Shown: piece after piece, positions 9,901-18,065 of the stretch | Layout of the letters: every line of letters begins with the position of its first letter | Position numbering within the stretch: the stretch's first letter is position 1 | Source: Hoeflea sp. | Lineage (GTDB): Bacteria; Pseudomonadota; Alphaproteobacteria; Rhizobiales; Rhizobiaceae | Length of the DNA stretch: 64,000 nucleotides | Reading direction: 5' to 3' | Assembly (NCBI GenBank): GCA_019084245.1 | Contig: JAHRFE010000028.1 | Location: 62,001-126,000 of the forward strand | Position numbers and translations under genes: made by a program | Notes under the pieces: model-generated | What the model was told of the DNA's origin: nothing | Seen by the model: only the letters and a program-made list of their open reading frames with translations | The model's database searches: none

Positions 9901-10428
9901 CGCGTTCTCAAGCATTCGGTCGATATTTCATCGCAGGCGGGAAAAGGCACCGAGTTCAGGGTGGAGCTGCCGCTTGAAACCAACATCAAGCGCATCCAGG
10001 CACAACCCAGGCGCACCGGGGCGGATCAGGCCAACACCAATCTGAAGGGGTTGCGGGTGCTCTGCATCGACAATGAACCCAAGATCCTGGAGGGCATGAC
10101 GTTGCTGCTGAGCGGCTGGGGCTGCACTGTGCTGGCGTCTGGTTCACTCACCGAGAGCCTCAGGATCGCCGAGACCGAGGATGCGCCAGACGTCATTTTC
10201 GCCGATTACCACCTTGATGACGGAACCGGCCTTGAGACCATCCTCGCTCTGCGCAAATTGTGGAAAATGGATATCCCGGCCCTGCTGGTCACCGCCGACC
10301 GGACTCCGGAGGTGCGCGGCGCCGCCGAAACCGACCGCATCGCCGTTCAAAACAAGCCGATCAAGCCCGCAGCACTGCGCGCTTTCCTCAATCAGGTGAC
10401 CGTTACGCGGCGCACCGCTGCGGAATAG
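6928..10428 (+). CDS. NahK/ErcS-type hybrid sensor histidine kinase with sodium:solute symporter module
   Basis: A 1166-residue membrane kinase. The first ~500 residues form a multi-helix SSS (sodium/solute symporter-like) sensor. Then come a linker, a PAS domain (about 640-760), a coiled coil and a HisKA domain with H809 in AAGHDILQPLNAAR. The HATPase has N-box NLVSNAIKYT and DTGIGIP, GLGLGLSIV glycine boxes. A receiver domain at the end has phospho-acceptor D1093 in FADYHLDDG and lysine NKPIKP. The ATG at 6928 follows GGGGAG; longer forms reaching 6736 lack a site. Its likely partner is the convergent LuxR-type regulator that ends 3 bp away. Orthologues control carbon and alcohol metabolism or biofilm; the signal here is unknown. 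Confidence 0.9.
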   Translation: MMPGWLVFGSALFYLLMLFAIATYGDRSARQRRRRTAGRPIIYSLSLAIYCTSWTYFGGVGLAASRGLEFTAIYIGPILMFTLGMPILRRIVTLAKAEKLTSIADFMAARYGKSPMVAALVALIAVIGSIPYIALQLKAVSSSVAVLVDVEQLNRVTETFFLSDISFFVTLVLAAFAAIFGTRHTDATEHQDGLILAIAMESLVKLLAFTLVGLSVVFVMYDGPWDLVNAAVANADVMTALTYETPPLRWALLIVLSAFAIILLPRQFHVAVVENRTPGELRLAGWLLPLYLIAINLFVLPVAIAGVLQFGSGGASDLFVLALPITNDMPIIALITFIGGFSAATAMVIVASVAVAIMVSNDIIVPVVLRRRNRRGQSGDFSGLILIIRRTAIVGILLLGFAYYRAADINAGLASIGLLSFAAIAQLAPAFFGGLFWRQANARGAVAGLSCGIAIWGYMLMVPSLGGPDNSHIAAAILDFIIPGTQSFTGLGSDPLFNAVVLSLIANCLAYVIGSLSRRPKSIERIQAAMFIPEGRRLTTSGRSWKTKVTVADLKQTISRYLGHERTERSFHSHERAIGRWINADDPADMGLLRFAEQLLGSAIGSASARLVLSLLFERADDIPGDTARLLDEASEALQYNRDLLQTALGQMNQGITVFDSTNRLTVWNKRFRSLLELPEHVGQVGFPLESIIAMLVERGDIQAGEEQDVLDRFMVMDTAFSLTIGPEKRIIEIRSNPMPDSGIVTTYADITERVAADMALKQANETLEQRVTKRTAELTRVNRELEKAQLTAEEANIGKTRFLAAAGHDILQPLNAARLYSSTLVERLGNSPNQKLVQNIDSSLESVEAILGAVLDISRLDTGAMKPQLASFPLNELLQRVVTDFAPVAREKNLRFKVMPTSVHVRSDPNLLRRLVQNLVSNAIKYTREGRVLVGVRRRGDKVIIQVIDTGIGIPSTKFRTVFREFARLEEGARTASGLGLGLSIVDRIARVLKHSVDISSQAGKGTEFRVELPLETNIKRIQAQPRRTGADQANTNLKGLRVLCIDNEPKILEGMTLLLSGWGCTVLASGSLTESLRIAETEDAPDVIFADYHLDDGTGLETILALRKLWKMDIPALLVTADRTPEVRGAAETDRIAVQNKPIKPAALRAFLNQVTVTRRTAAE

Positions 10429-10431
10429 GGA

Positions 10432-11088
10432 TCAGTCGGTCTGATTGAGAACTTCCGCGCCTATCTTGGAAAGCTGGATGACCGCCTGGGTGCGGCTGTC
10501 GACGCCAAGTTTCTGCAGCACCGCCGAGACATGGGCTTTGATGGTGGCCTCCGACACGCCGAGTTCATAGGCGATCTGCTTGTTGAGCAGACCTTCGGCC
10601 AGCATTCCCAGCACCCGGCCCTGTTGCGGGGTAAGTGTCTGGATGCGGGCAATCAGGCTGGCGATTTCGGGATCGTGCTCCGATCCGAGATCGACATCCG
10701 GCGGGGTCCAGATGCCGCCGTCAAGCACCGTGCGCACGCCCTGACGTATCTCGTCGATGCTGGCGGATTTGGAGATGAACCCGGATGCGCCCAGTTCGAG
10801 CGCGCGTCGCATGGTTGGCGGATCGTCGGAGGCCGACACCACCACCACTGGCAGGCTGGAAAACTCAGCGCGGAACGCGATAAGTCCGGACAGGCCGGAA
10901 ACCCCCGGCATGGTCAGATCCAGAAGGATCAGATCAGCCTCCGGGTGATCGCCAGCTTTCTTGCGCGCGCTCACCAGATCCCCGGCTTCCAGAATCTCGA
11001 TGCTGTCGCCCATCCCCTCCAGGGCCTGGCGCATCGCCCCCCGAAACAATGGATGGTCATCCGCTATGATGAATGTCAATGGCGCCAT
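10432..11088 (-). CDS. NarL/LuxR-family response regulator
   Basis: A 218-residue two-domain regulator. The receiver domain has acidic pocket D10-D11, phosphorylation site D57 in LILLDLTMPG, and the conserved lysine in FISKSAS. The C-terminal LuxR helix-turn-helix runs LTPQQGRVLGMLAEGLLNKQIA then SEATIKAHVSAVLQKLG. It is a DNA-binding transcription factor, probably phosphorylated by the adjacent hybrid kinase. The two genes converge with 3 bp between their stop codons, an arrangement often kept for this kinase type (for example ErdR/AgmR-like partners). Confidence 0.9.
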   Translation of the reverse strand: MAPLTFIIADDHPLFRGAMRQALEGMGDSIEILEAGDLVSARKKAGDHPEADLILLDLTMPGVSGLSGLIAFRAEFSSLPVVVVSASDDPPTMRRALELGASGFISKSASIDEIRQGVRTVLDGGIWTPPDVDLGSEHDPEIASLIARIQTLTPQQGRVLGMLAEGLLNKQIAYELGVSEATIKAHVSAVLQKLGVDSRTQAVIQLSKIGAEVLNQTD

Positions 11089-11156
11089 GCACTCTCCCCC
11101 TCCCGATCGCGCTGCCGCGGCGAATCCGGTCTAAGACGCGGATTCCAAAACGCACT

Positions 11157-11465
11157 TTAGCGGCGCGCCATGCGTTCGCGCAAGTGCGGCAGTCGGATGA
11201 CGAACCAGACAGCGGTCCAGAGGTTGCCAAGTATGGGTATTGGCAGGATCCAGATGAGCGCCTTGAGTGGACGCGGCTCGAAAAACCATATGATCAAGGC
11301 CGAGAGCAAGAAGCCAAGATAGAGGTCGGCCAGGGTCACCAGTCCCCATGGTTCGGAAAACAACCAGCTTCCGGCCTCGTAAAAAGACCCATCGGCCACG
11401 GCGATGATGATCAGGGCGCCGAGGCCGAGTGTGGCCGCGGCAATGACGGCTTGCAGAAGCTTCAT
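11157..11465 (-). CDS. DUF1475-like small inner-membrane protein
   Basis: A 102-residue hydrophobic protein with about three transmembrane segments: LLQAVIAAATLGLGALIIIA, VTLADLYLGFLLSALIIWF, and LIWILPIPILGNLWTAVWFV. It resembles the DUF1475 family, which has no assigned function. The start at 11465 is preceded by AGGAAGG. It sits alone between the response regulator and a secreted protein gene, both on the same strand but separately spaced. Confidence 0.7.
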   Translation of the reverse strand: MKLLQAVIAAATLGLGALIIIAVADGSFYEAGSWLFSEPWGLVTLADLYLGFLLSALIIWFFEPRPLKALIWILPIPILGNLWTAVWFVIRLPHLRERMARR

Positions 11466-11619
11466 GATAGTCCTTCCTGTTGTGGCCATCTCGCGCGGCA
11501 TCGCGCGTCGGGCCCAGGACTATACGCAAGCATCAGCTCAGCGGATGAACGGCCCTGCTTGGGAGGCGCAACAACCGGGTCCGGCCAATCAAAGTGTTGG
11601 TGCGTCAGCTTCGGCCTGA

Positions 11620-12063
11620 TCAGGTCCGATCCGGGATCGGCTCAGGCGGGATCGTTGGCTTGTCGTCAAAATCCCTTTGCAGCTCTTCCACCATGCCGAA
11701 GAAGCGGCGCATCATCTTCTCCATGGCGCCGAGCGCGCGATCGAGTTCCGCTTCGTCCGGAATGTCATTCATGCCTGAAGGCGGGGCAACCGTATCGAAC
11801 CGTTGCTCCAGAGCGGCGACGCGGGCTGAAAGATCCGACAGGGTTTCCTCGAAGGCGCGCCGCTCGTCGGCGGACAGGCGGCAGACCAACTGGCCCGCTT
11901 TTTCCGCGCAGATCGACATCTCGCCAGTCAGCGTGTCCATGCGGACAAAGCCGTTTTCGGTCTTTTCCATGGTGAAGCGGTTTGCTATCGGCTCCTGCGA
12001 GTTGGCCGGCGCGGACATCATCAGCACCAGAGCCGGGACGGACAGCATTGCAAAACGGGTCAT
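11620..12063 (-). CDS. Secreted/periplasmic hypothetical protein
   Basis: I do not recognise a family. The 147-residue product begins with a signal peptide (MTRFAMLSVPALVLMMSAPANSQ, cleavage likely after ANSQ or nearby). It then has a short beta-rich stretch with two cysteines (ICAEKAGQLVC) that could form a disulfide. A helical, probably coiled-coil, C-terminal half follows (RAFEETLSDLSARVAALEQRF and later helices). The ATG at 12063 has CAGGAG upstream. It reads away from the DUF952 gene. Confidence 0.65.
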   Translation of the reverse strand: MTRFAMLSVPALVLMMSAPANSQEPIANRFTMEKTENGFVRMDTLTGEMSICAEKAGQLVCRLSADERRAFEETLSDLSARVAALEQRFDTVAPPSGMNDIPDEAELDRALGAMEKMMRRFFGMVEELQRDFDDKPTIPPEPIPDRT

Positions 12064-12186
12064 GACGGTACACTCCTGTTTCTTTCTTTCATGACACGCA
12101 ATAACGACAGAATCGAGAACCTTTCCCGAAAAGCACCTTAATGGCGGTGCCGGGATGAGTTCAGCAGACAAGCGGGGCAATCAGGC

Positions 12187-12534
12187 ATGCATGCAACAAT
12201 CTACAAGATCACGCCGGAGACGCTCTGGCGCACCGCGGAAGCGGAAGGCCGCTTCACCGGCGCGCCGGTGGACCTGAGCGACGGATTCATCCATTTTTCC
12301 ACCCGCGAACAGGCGATGGAAACCGCTGCCCGCCACTTCAGCGGACAGGATGGGCTTCTGCTGGTCGCGGTCGACGCCAGCGCGCTGGGCGAGAAGCTCA
12401 TCTTCGAGGCCTCGCGCGGCGGCGCCCTGTTTCCGCATCTTTATGCAGAGATGCCGTTGTCGGCGGTCAAATGGGTCAAGCCGCTGCCGCTTGGAGCAGA
12501 CGGCAAGCATGTGTTTCCGGACATGGAGCCATGA
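12187..12534 (+). CDS. DUF952 family protein
   Basis: A 115-residue protein with the DUF952 signatures: an N-terminal IYKITPETLW, DGFIHFSTREQ, LVAVDASAL, and C-terminal LFPHLYAEMPLSAVKWVKPLPL. The biochemical role of the family is unknown. Its stop overlaps the pyrD start as ATGA, so the two genes are translationally coupled in an arrangement often seen in alphaproteobacteria. Confidence 0.85.
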   Translation: MHATIYKITPETLWRTAEAEGRFTGAPVDLSDGFIHFSTREQAMETAARHFSGQDGLLLVAVDASALGEKLIFEASRGGALFPHLYAEMPLSAVKWVKPLPLGADGKHVFPDMEP

Positions 12535-13613
12535 GCAGACTGTTCGAGGGCATTGCGCGGCGGGCGCTGTTCACGCTTGATCCGGAGGCGGCGCACGGGC
12601 TTTCGATCAAGGCGCTGAAGAGCGGAATGGTGCCCGGGTGCAGCGCCAGTCGCGATCCTCGTCTCGCCACGACCGTTGCCGGCCTCAGTTTCCCGAACCC
12701 GCTGGGCATGGCAGCCGGATACGACAAGAATGCCGAAGTCTGCTGCGAACTGGCGCATCTCGGCTTCGGCTTTGTCGAGGTCGGCACGCTGACCCCCAGG
12801 CCGCAGACCGGCAACCCCAAGCCGCGGATCTTCCGCCTGGTCAAGGATCACGCGGTGATCAACCGGCTCGGCTTCAACAATGAGGGTCATGCCACCGCGC
12901 ATGCCCGGATTTCCGGACGGCGGCATGAGGGTCTTCTCGGGGTCAATATCGGCGCCAACAAGGACACCGAAGACCGCGCGGCGGATTATGTCGCGGGCAT
13001 TTCGCAATTTGCCGATGTGGCGGATTATTTCACCGTCAACATTTCCTCGCCCAACACGCCGGGCCTGCGCAACCTGCAGACCCGGGCATCGCTTTCGGAA
13101 CTGTTGGGCCGTGTTCTGGCCGAGCGCGACGCGAAGCCAAGGCGCATTCCGGTGTTTCTCAAGATCGCCCCGGACCTCGGCGATCCCGACCTTGACGACA
13201 TTGCGAGCGAATGCCTTGCGCAGAACCTCGACGGCATCATCGTCTCCAATACGACGCTGTCGCGCACCGGGCTTTCCTCCGATCCCAGGGCCAGTGAGGC
13301 CGGCGGGTTGTCGGGACGGCCGGTGTTCGAACGCTCGACCATCGTGCTCGCCAAGATGCGCCAGCGGCTGGGACCTGACATGCCGCTGGTTGGCGTTGGC
13401 GGCATCGACAGTGCGGAGACGGCAGCGGAGAAGATGCGCGCCGGCGCGGATCTCATTCAGCTTTACACCGGGTTCATCTATGGCGGGCCGCTGCTGCCGG
13501 GGCGGATCCTGCGCGGCCTGTCGAAGATCTGCGACCGGGATAAACTGGTCCGGCTTTCGGACCTGCGCGATTCCAGAACCGCGCACTATGCGGGCATGAC
13601 AATTCCGGACTAG
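12531..13613 (+). CDS. pyrD: Class 2 (quinone-dependent) dihydroorotate dehydrogenase
   Basis: A 360-residue flavoenzyme that oxidises dihydroorotate to orotate at the inner membrane, feeding electrons to quinone in pyrimidine synthesis. The N-terminal amphipathic helices (LFEGIARRALFTLDPEAAHGLSIK) are characteristic of class 2 enzymes. FMN and substrate motifs include GMAAGYDKNAE, RLGFNNEG and NISSPNTPGLRNLQ carrying the catalytic-base serine, then GVGGIDS and LYTGFIYGG. Length is normal. The start overlaps the DUF952 stop by 4 bp. Confidence 0.95.
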   Translation: MSRLFEGIARRALFTLDPEAAHGLSIKALKSGMVPGCSASRDPRLATTVAGLSFPNPLGMAAGYDKNAEVCCELAHLGFGFVEVGTLTPRPQTGNPKPRIFRLVKDHAVINRLGFNNEGHATAHARISGRRHEGLLGVNIGANKDTEDRAADYVAGISQFADVADYFTVNISSPNTPGLRNLQTRASLSELLGRVLAERDAKPRRIPVFLKIAPDLGDPDLDDIASECLAQNLDGIIVSNTTLSRTGLSSDPRASEAGGLSGRPVFERSTIVLAKMRQRLGPDMPLVGVGGIDSAETAAEKMRAGADLIQLYTGFIYGGPLLPGRILRGLSKICDRDKLVRLSDLRDSRTAHYAGMTIPD

Positions 13614-13732
13614 TGGTGCGATCCTGACAGATGGTCCCCATCTGCCAGGACAAATCGCCCCACCAGATCGATGGCTTGTGGGCTGACTTTTCGAAACAGA
13701 AGGGAACCATCTGTTTCGGTCAGACCACCAAG
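13614..13732. repeat. Compound inverted-repeat element between convergent genes
   Basis: The whole gap between pyrD and the MATE gene is palindromic. Hairpin A (13622-13650) pairs TCCTGACAGATGG with CCATCTGCCAGGA (13 bp, one mismatch) around a 3-base loop. Hairpin B (about 13692-13717) pairs CGAAACAGA with TCTGTTTCG. The two hairpins also share the core ACAGATGGT in opposite orientation, so the outer ends can pair. It could serve as a bidirectional terminator or be a small palindromic repeat unit. No long T tract follows either stem. Confidence 0.55.
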
Positions 13733-15091
13733 TCAGGCCGGGCCGAAGGCCCGCTCCATGCGCCGCGGCAGGATCGCCAGCAGGGTGAAGCCGCGTGCGG
13801 CCAGGAAAACATTGAGCGAAATCCACAGTCCCTGATTGCCCCAGATCTGCGTGAGGCCGACCGACAGGGCGATGAACAGGGCGAGCGAGAGCAGCATCAT
13901 GTTGCGCATGTCGCGCGACCAGGTGGCGCCGATATAGATGCCGTCCATCTCGAAGGCGAGGACGCCCGCAAGCGCCGTCAGCGCCGCCCAGAACAGATAG
14001 GATCCCGCTTCGATCCGCACGATCTCGAGCGTTGTCATCCATCCGATCACAGTGGTCCCGAAGATCAGGAAAAACACCGTGGTGAAAGCGGCGAGCCCCA
14101 GTCCCCAGAAGAAGGTCAGTTTCACCGCCTTGCCGAAGGCTGCCCGGTTGCGTGCGCCGATCGCGCGCCCGGCGATCTGCTCGGCGGCGGTGGCAAAGCC
14201 ATCGAGATAGTAGCCCGCGACCATGAAGAAGTTCATCAGGATGGCGTTGGCGGCCAGTGTCGTTTCCCCGAAACCGGCGCCCATGCGGGTGAACCAGGCA
14301 AAGGCCGCCACAAGCGCGAAGGAGCGGATCATGATGTCGCCGTTGAGCGCCATCAGCTTCATGATCGACGGCCGGTGGATGATCTGCTTCCAGGACGGGC
14401 TGTCGCGGCGGTCGAACCGGCGATGGATGATCCAGAAGCCCGCCACGCAGCCGGTGATCTCGGCGATCACCGTGGCTGCGGCCACGCCCTTGAGCCCGTA
14501 ATCGAGCCCCAGTCCGAGCCAGATCGACAGCACGATGTTGGTGCCGTTGATGATGGTCTGCAAGAACAGGCCGGTTCCGCCCATGCCGCGGCCGAGCACA
14601 TAGCCAAGGATGGCGTAGTTGGCCAGCGCCGCGGGCGCCGAGAGTGCCCTTATGACGAGATAGGTGGAGGCGGCGAGGGCGACTTCACCCTCGGCCCCCA
14701 TCAAGGGGAGGCCAACCGACAACAGCAACGGGATGGCGGCGATGACAACGGTGCCCGCGACAATGGAAATGATCAGTGATCGCCAGAAAACGGCCTGTTC
14801 TTCGGTCGGATCCTCCCTGCCCATGGCCTGCGCGACAAGGCCCGTGGTCGCCGACCGCAGGAAATTGAAGGTGGTGAACACGAGATCGAACAGGATCGCC
14901 GCAATCGCCAGTCCGCCGATCAGAGCCGCATTGCCCAGCCGGCCGACCACGGCGGTATCGACCAGGCCCAGCAGCGGTGTGGTGAGAAACGCCAGCGTCA
15001 TTGGCACCGCAATGGCCAGCACCATGCGGTTGTTGACCTCGAAAGCCCTGATCCTCGGGGCCTCCTCGGCCGGCGTGTCTGGGAGCTGCAT
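13733..15091 (-). CDS. MATE-family efflux transporter (DinF-like)
   Basis: A 452-residue polytopic inner-membrane protein with about 12 helices in two homologous halves. The first half starts LAIAVPMTLAFLTTPLLGLVDTAVVGRLG, typical of DinF-type MATE transporters. These use Na+ or H+ gradients to export organic cations and drugs; the substrate here is unknown. I start at the ATG at 15091 (MQLPDTP); a GTG 33 bases upstream is possible and neither has a strong ribosome site. It is divergent from the HDAC-like gene. Confidence 0.87.
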   Translation of the reverse strand: MQLPDTPAEEAPRIRAFEVNNRMVLAIAVPMTLAFLTTPLLGLVDTAVVGRLGNAALIGGLAIAAILFDLVFTTFNFLRSATTGLVAQAMGREDPTEEQAVFWRSLIISIVAGTVVIAAIPLLLSVGLPLMGAEGEVALAASTYLVIRALSAPAALANYAILGYVLGRGMGGTGLFLQTIINGTNIVLSIWLGLGLDYGLKGVAAATVIAEITGCVAGFWIIHRRFDRRDSPSWKQIIHRPSIMKLMALNGDIMIRSFALVAAFAWFTRMGAGFGETTLAANAILMNFFMVAGYYLDGFATAAEQIAGRAIGARNRAAFGKAVKLTFFWGLGLAAFTTVFFLIFGTTVIGWMTTLEIVRIEAGSYLFWAALTALAGVLAFEMDGIYIGATWSRDMRNMMLLSLALFIALSVGLTQIWGNQGLWISLNVFLAARGFTLLAILPRRMERAFGPA

Positions 15092-15210
15092 GCAAATTGT
15101 CCGTGGCTGGAAATGATTCGGCACAAAATCACAGCGAAACTAGACCGGGCGGTGGAGAAAGCCTATCCGGGGCATGGACGAATTCATCTTGCTGCGCCAC
15201 ATCATCGGCG

Positions 15211-16116
15211 ATGCCCCAGCTGCCAATTGTCCACGCCCCCGCCTATGATGCCGGATTTGCCCCGGGCCACCGCTTTCCCATGGGAAAATACACCCGCCTG
15301 ATGGACCTGATCCGGGAGACCGGTCTCGGCGTGATGGCGGATTTTCATGCACCCGCGCCAGCTTCGGCCGAATGGTTGGCGCTGGCGCACGACCGCGCCT
15401 ATGTGGATCAGGTGCTGGCCTGCAGCGTGCCGGCGCTGATCGAACGCGAGATCGGCTTCCAGGTCGATCAGCGCGTGAGCCTGCGCGCGCGGCTGGCGAC
15501 CGCCGGCACCGTGATGGCGGCCAGGCTGGCGCTAAGCGAGGGTATAGCCTGCAACACCGCGGGTGGCAGCCACCATGCGCGGCGCGCGCAAGGCGCGGGT
15601 TTCTGCACTTTCAACGATGTGGCGGTCGCGGCGCATCTGCTGCTGGCCGACGGCGAAGTCGGACGCGTGCTGGTGATCGATCTCGATGTGCATCAGGGCG
15701 ACGGCACCGCGGAGATCTGCGCCGGGATCCCGGCAATCCGCACCGTGTCGATGCACAGCGAGAAAAACTACCCGGCGCGCAAGCAGGCGTCCTCGATTGA
15801 TGTCGCGCTGCCCGATGGCGTGCGCGACGAGGCCTATCTGGAGACGCTCGACTGGCTGTTACCGCGAACGCTCGAAGGCTTTTCGCCGGATCTGGTCTTC
15901 TACAATGCCGGAGTCGACCCACATGAGCACGACCGGTTGGGCCGATTGTCGCTCAGCGACCAGGGCCTGAGAGATCGAGACCGCACGGTGTTTTCGTTTT
16001 TTCGCGAGCGCGGAATCCCGGTCGCAAGCGTTCTTGGCGGCGGCTACAGCCACGACATCGACGCCGTCGCCCGGCGGCATCTCATCACCTTCGAGGCGGC
16101 GCTGGACTTCGTCTGA
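15211..16116 (+). CDS. Histone deacetylase-superfamily (acetoin utilisation/APAH-like) hydrolase
   Basis: A 301-residue zinc-dependent amidohydrolase. The arginase/deacetylase motifs are all present: GGSHHA (catalytic His pair), FNDVAVAA, DLDVHQGDGTA and AGVDPHEHDRLGRL (zinc ligands), and GGGYS. Bacterial members remove acetyl groups from small amines or proteins. The exact substrate is unknown. I chose the ATG at 15211 (MPQLPIVHAP) because family N-termini begin a few residues before the first beta strand. It is followed after 1 bp by a convergent DUF6460 gene. Confidence 0.87.
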   Translation: MPQLPIVHAPAYDAGFAPGHRFPMGKYTRLMDLIRETGLGVMADFHAPAPASAEWLALAHDRAYVDQVLACSVPALIEREIGFQVDQRVSLRARLATAGTVMAARLALSEGIACNTAGGSHHARRAQGAGFCTFNDVAVAAHLLLADGEVGRVLVIDLDVHQGDGTAEICAGIPAIRTVSMHSEKNYPARKQASSIDVALPDGVRDEAYLETLDWLLPRTLEGFSPDLVFYNAGVDPHEHDRLGRLSLSDQGLRDRDRTVFSFFRERGIPVASVLGGGYSHDIDAVARRHLITFEAALDFV

Positions 16117-16117
16117 G

Positions 16118-16384
16118 CTATCGGCGCAGGCTGAACAGCCGGATGATGATGAAGACGGGGATCACCACGCCCGCGCCGAGCAGGAGATAGCCGCCGAAGC
16201 GGCCAAGCGCTGCAAAGCCGGTCTCCCACAAATTGACCAGGAAATTCCGGACCATGTAGAGGATGTCGGCGGGATACCAGTTGAAGGCTGCCATGATGAC
16301 GCCGACCACGAAGGACGCGACCAGCAGCTTGAGCACGGTGCGGCCGGGCGTGTCGCCCAGAAAGCGTGTCAGACCATTGCTCAT
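16118..16384 (-). CDS. DUF6460-like small membrane protein
   Basis: An 88-residue protein with an N-terminal cytoplasmic stretch (MSNGLTRFLGDTPGRTVLKLL), one TM segment (VASFVVGVIMAAF), an amphipathic middle (ILYMVRNFLVNLWE) and a C-terminal TM (GGYLLLGAGVVIPVFIIIRLF). It matches the DUF6460 pattern common in Hyphomicrobiales. Function unknown. It may share a promoter region with nothing else nearby: the ligase gene upstream points the same way but is 64 bp off and ends before it. Confidence 0.75.
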   Translation of the reverse strand: MSNGLTRFLGDTPGRTVLKLLVASFVVGVIMAAFNWYPADILYMVRNFLVNLWETGFAALGRFGGYLLLGAGVVIPVFIIIRLFSLRR

Positions 16385-16448
16385 GCGGGCGGCTCCCAGT
16401 TTCGTCTCCGCCCTCACATAGTCATGGCGGCAGCAGTGGGCAAGTGGA

Positions 16449-18062
16449 TCATTCGGCGCCGTCGATCATGCGCTCCAGCGTTTCAAGCCGATCTGCCTCG
16501 CCGGGCGGCTTGTCCCAGCGCAGGCGGCTGATGCGCGGAAAGCGCATGGCGACACCGGACTTGTGCCGGGTGGAGCGGTTGATGCCTTCAAAGGCAACCT
16601 CGAACACCAGCCCCTTGTCCGGCCCGGCGCGCACCGAACGCACCGGGCCGAAGCGCTCGATCGTGTTCTCGCGCACATATTTGTCGATCTGCAGCAGTTC
16701 CTCGTCGGTGAAGCCGAAATAGGCCTTGCCGACGGGCACCAGTTCGCCCGGATCTCGCCAGACACCGAAAGTGTAGTCCGAATAATAGCCCGAGCGCTTG
16801 CCGTGGCCGCGCTGGGCATACATCAGCACCGCATCGATGAGGAACGGATCGCGCTTCCATTTGTACCACTCGCCCTTGGGCCGGCCTGGCAGATAGGGTG
16901 ACAGCTTGCGCTTGATCATCACCCCCTCGATCACCGCGAAAGGCGGATCGGCACGGAGGGCGGCAAGCTCGTCCCAGGTATTGAAATCGAGCATGGCCGA
17001 GCAATCGAAGCGCGCCGGATCAAGGCCCGCAACAAAGGATTCGAGCCGCGCGCGACGCTCGAGGAAGGGCTTCGGTCTGAGGTCGTACAGTCCGTCCTGC
17101 AGAATGTCATAGGCGCGGAAGAACGCCGGATGGTCGCACAGCTGTTTGGCCGTCACGGTCTTGCGGTTGAGCCGCTGCTGCAGGTCGGAGAAGCTGCCGG
17201 TCTCGACCCCATCGCCGCCCGGTCGCGCGACGAGCAGTTCCCCGTCGAGCGCGCCGTCAAAGGCAATCGCATCGACCAGATCCGGGAAGGCCGCGGAAAT
17301 GTCGTCGCCGGTGCGGGTGTAAAGCCGGTTGACACCGCGTTCCGAGGTCGCCTGCACGCGGATGCCGTCCCATTTCCATTCCGCAGTGAAATCCTGCGGA
17401 TCGAGCTTGTCGAAATCGCCCGCGTCGATGGCGTGCGAGAGCATCACCGGCCGGAAGGGAGCAGCCGCGGCGTTCACCGGCTTTTCGCCCGAGCCGTCAA
17501 GCCAGGCAAACAGTTCGGCATAGGGAGCCTCGAGACCATGCCACAGCTCCTCGATCTCGTTGACATCTACACGGCCGAAGCCCGCCAGCGCCTGCTTGAT
17601 CAGCCGGCCCGACAGGCCCATGCGGAAGCCGCCGGTGACGAGCTTGAGCAGCGCATAACGGCCCGGCGCGTCAAGCCGGTCGAGCCAGTCCTCGACCAGC
17701 TTCGGCCCGTCCCGCCGCGAGGAGGCCTGGAGCGTCTCGACGACTTCGGCCAGTCCCGGAGCATCATTGCGGCCAGCCCGGGCGGTCCCCTTCTCCGGCC
17801 AGGCCAGCGCGATGGTCTCTGCCAGATCGCCGACATAATCATAGGAATAGCCGAACAATTCGGCATCCATGCGGGCGGAAATCAGCTCGCGCAATTGCGC
17901 CGGCTTGACCGCGGGAATGTCGAGATCGCGGGCGATCGCCGCCAGCGCGTAGCCGCGCTCGGGATCCGGCACCGTGCGGAAATGATCCTGCAGCAGCGCA
18001 AGCTTGGCGTTGCGCGAGGGCGTAAACGCCAGCATGTCGAGCAGGTCGGCAAAGCGGTTCAC
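16449..18062 (-). CDS. ATP-dependent DNA ligase of the ligase-associated repair cluster
   Basis: A 537-residue ligase with an N-terminal DNA-binding domain (1-200), then the adenylation domain with nucleophile K230 in EWKWDGIRVQ (KxDG). An OB domain follows, with motif V-like VIEGVMIKRKLSPYLPGRPKGEWYKWKRD. It seals nicks in a DNA-repair setting; relatives are annotated as cisplatin-resistance-type ligases. The start is 3 bp after the stop of the MBL exonuclease, so both are co-transcribed. The companion helicase and PdeM lie on the opposite strand at 20.3-23.6 kb. Confidence 0.92.
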   Translation of the reverse strand: MNRFADLLDMLAFTPSRNAKLALLQDHFRTVPDPERGYALAAIARDLDIPAVKPAQLRELISARMDAELFGYSYDYVGDLAETIALAWPEKGTARAGRNDAPGLAEVVETLQASSRRDGPKLVEDWLDRLDAPGRYALLKLVTGGFRMGLSGRLIKQALAGFGRVDVNEIEELWHGLEAPYAELFAWLDGSGEKPVNAAAAPFRPVMLSHAIDAGDFDKLDPQDFTAEWKWDGIRVQATSERGVNRLYTRTGDDISAAFPDLVDAIAFDGALDGELLVARPGGDGVETGSFSDLQQRLNRKTVTAKQLCDHPAFFRAYDILQDGLYDLRPKPFLERRARLESFVAGLDPARFDCSAMLDFNTWDELAALRADPPFAVIEGVMIKRKLSPYLPGRPKGEWYKWKRDPFLIDAVLMYAQRGHGKRSGYYSDYTFGVWRDPGELVPVGKAYFGFTDEELLQIDKYVRENTIERFGPVRSVRAGPDKGLVFEVAFEGINRSTRHKSGVAMRFPRISRLRWDKPPGEADRLETLERMIDGAE

Positions 18063-18065
18063 GGA

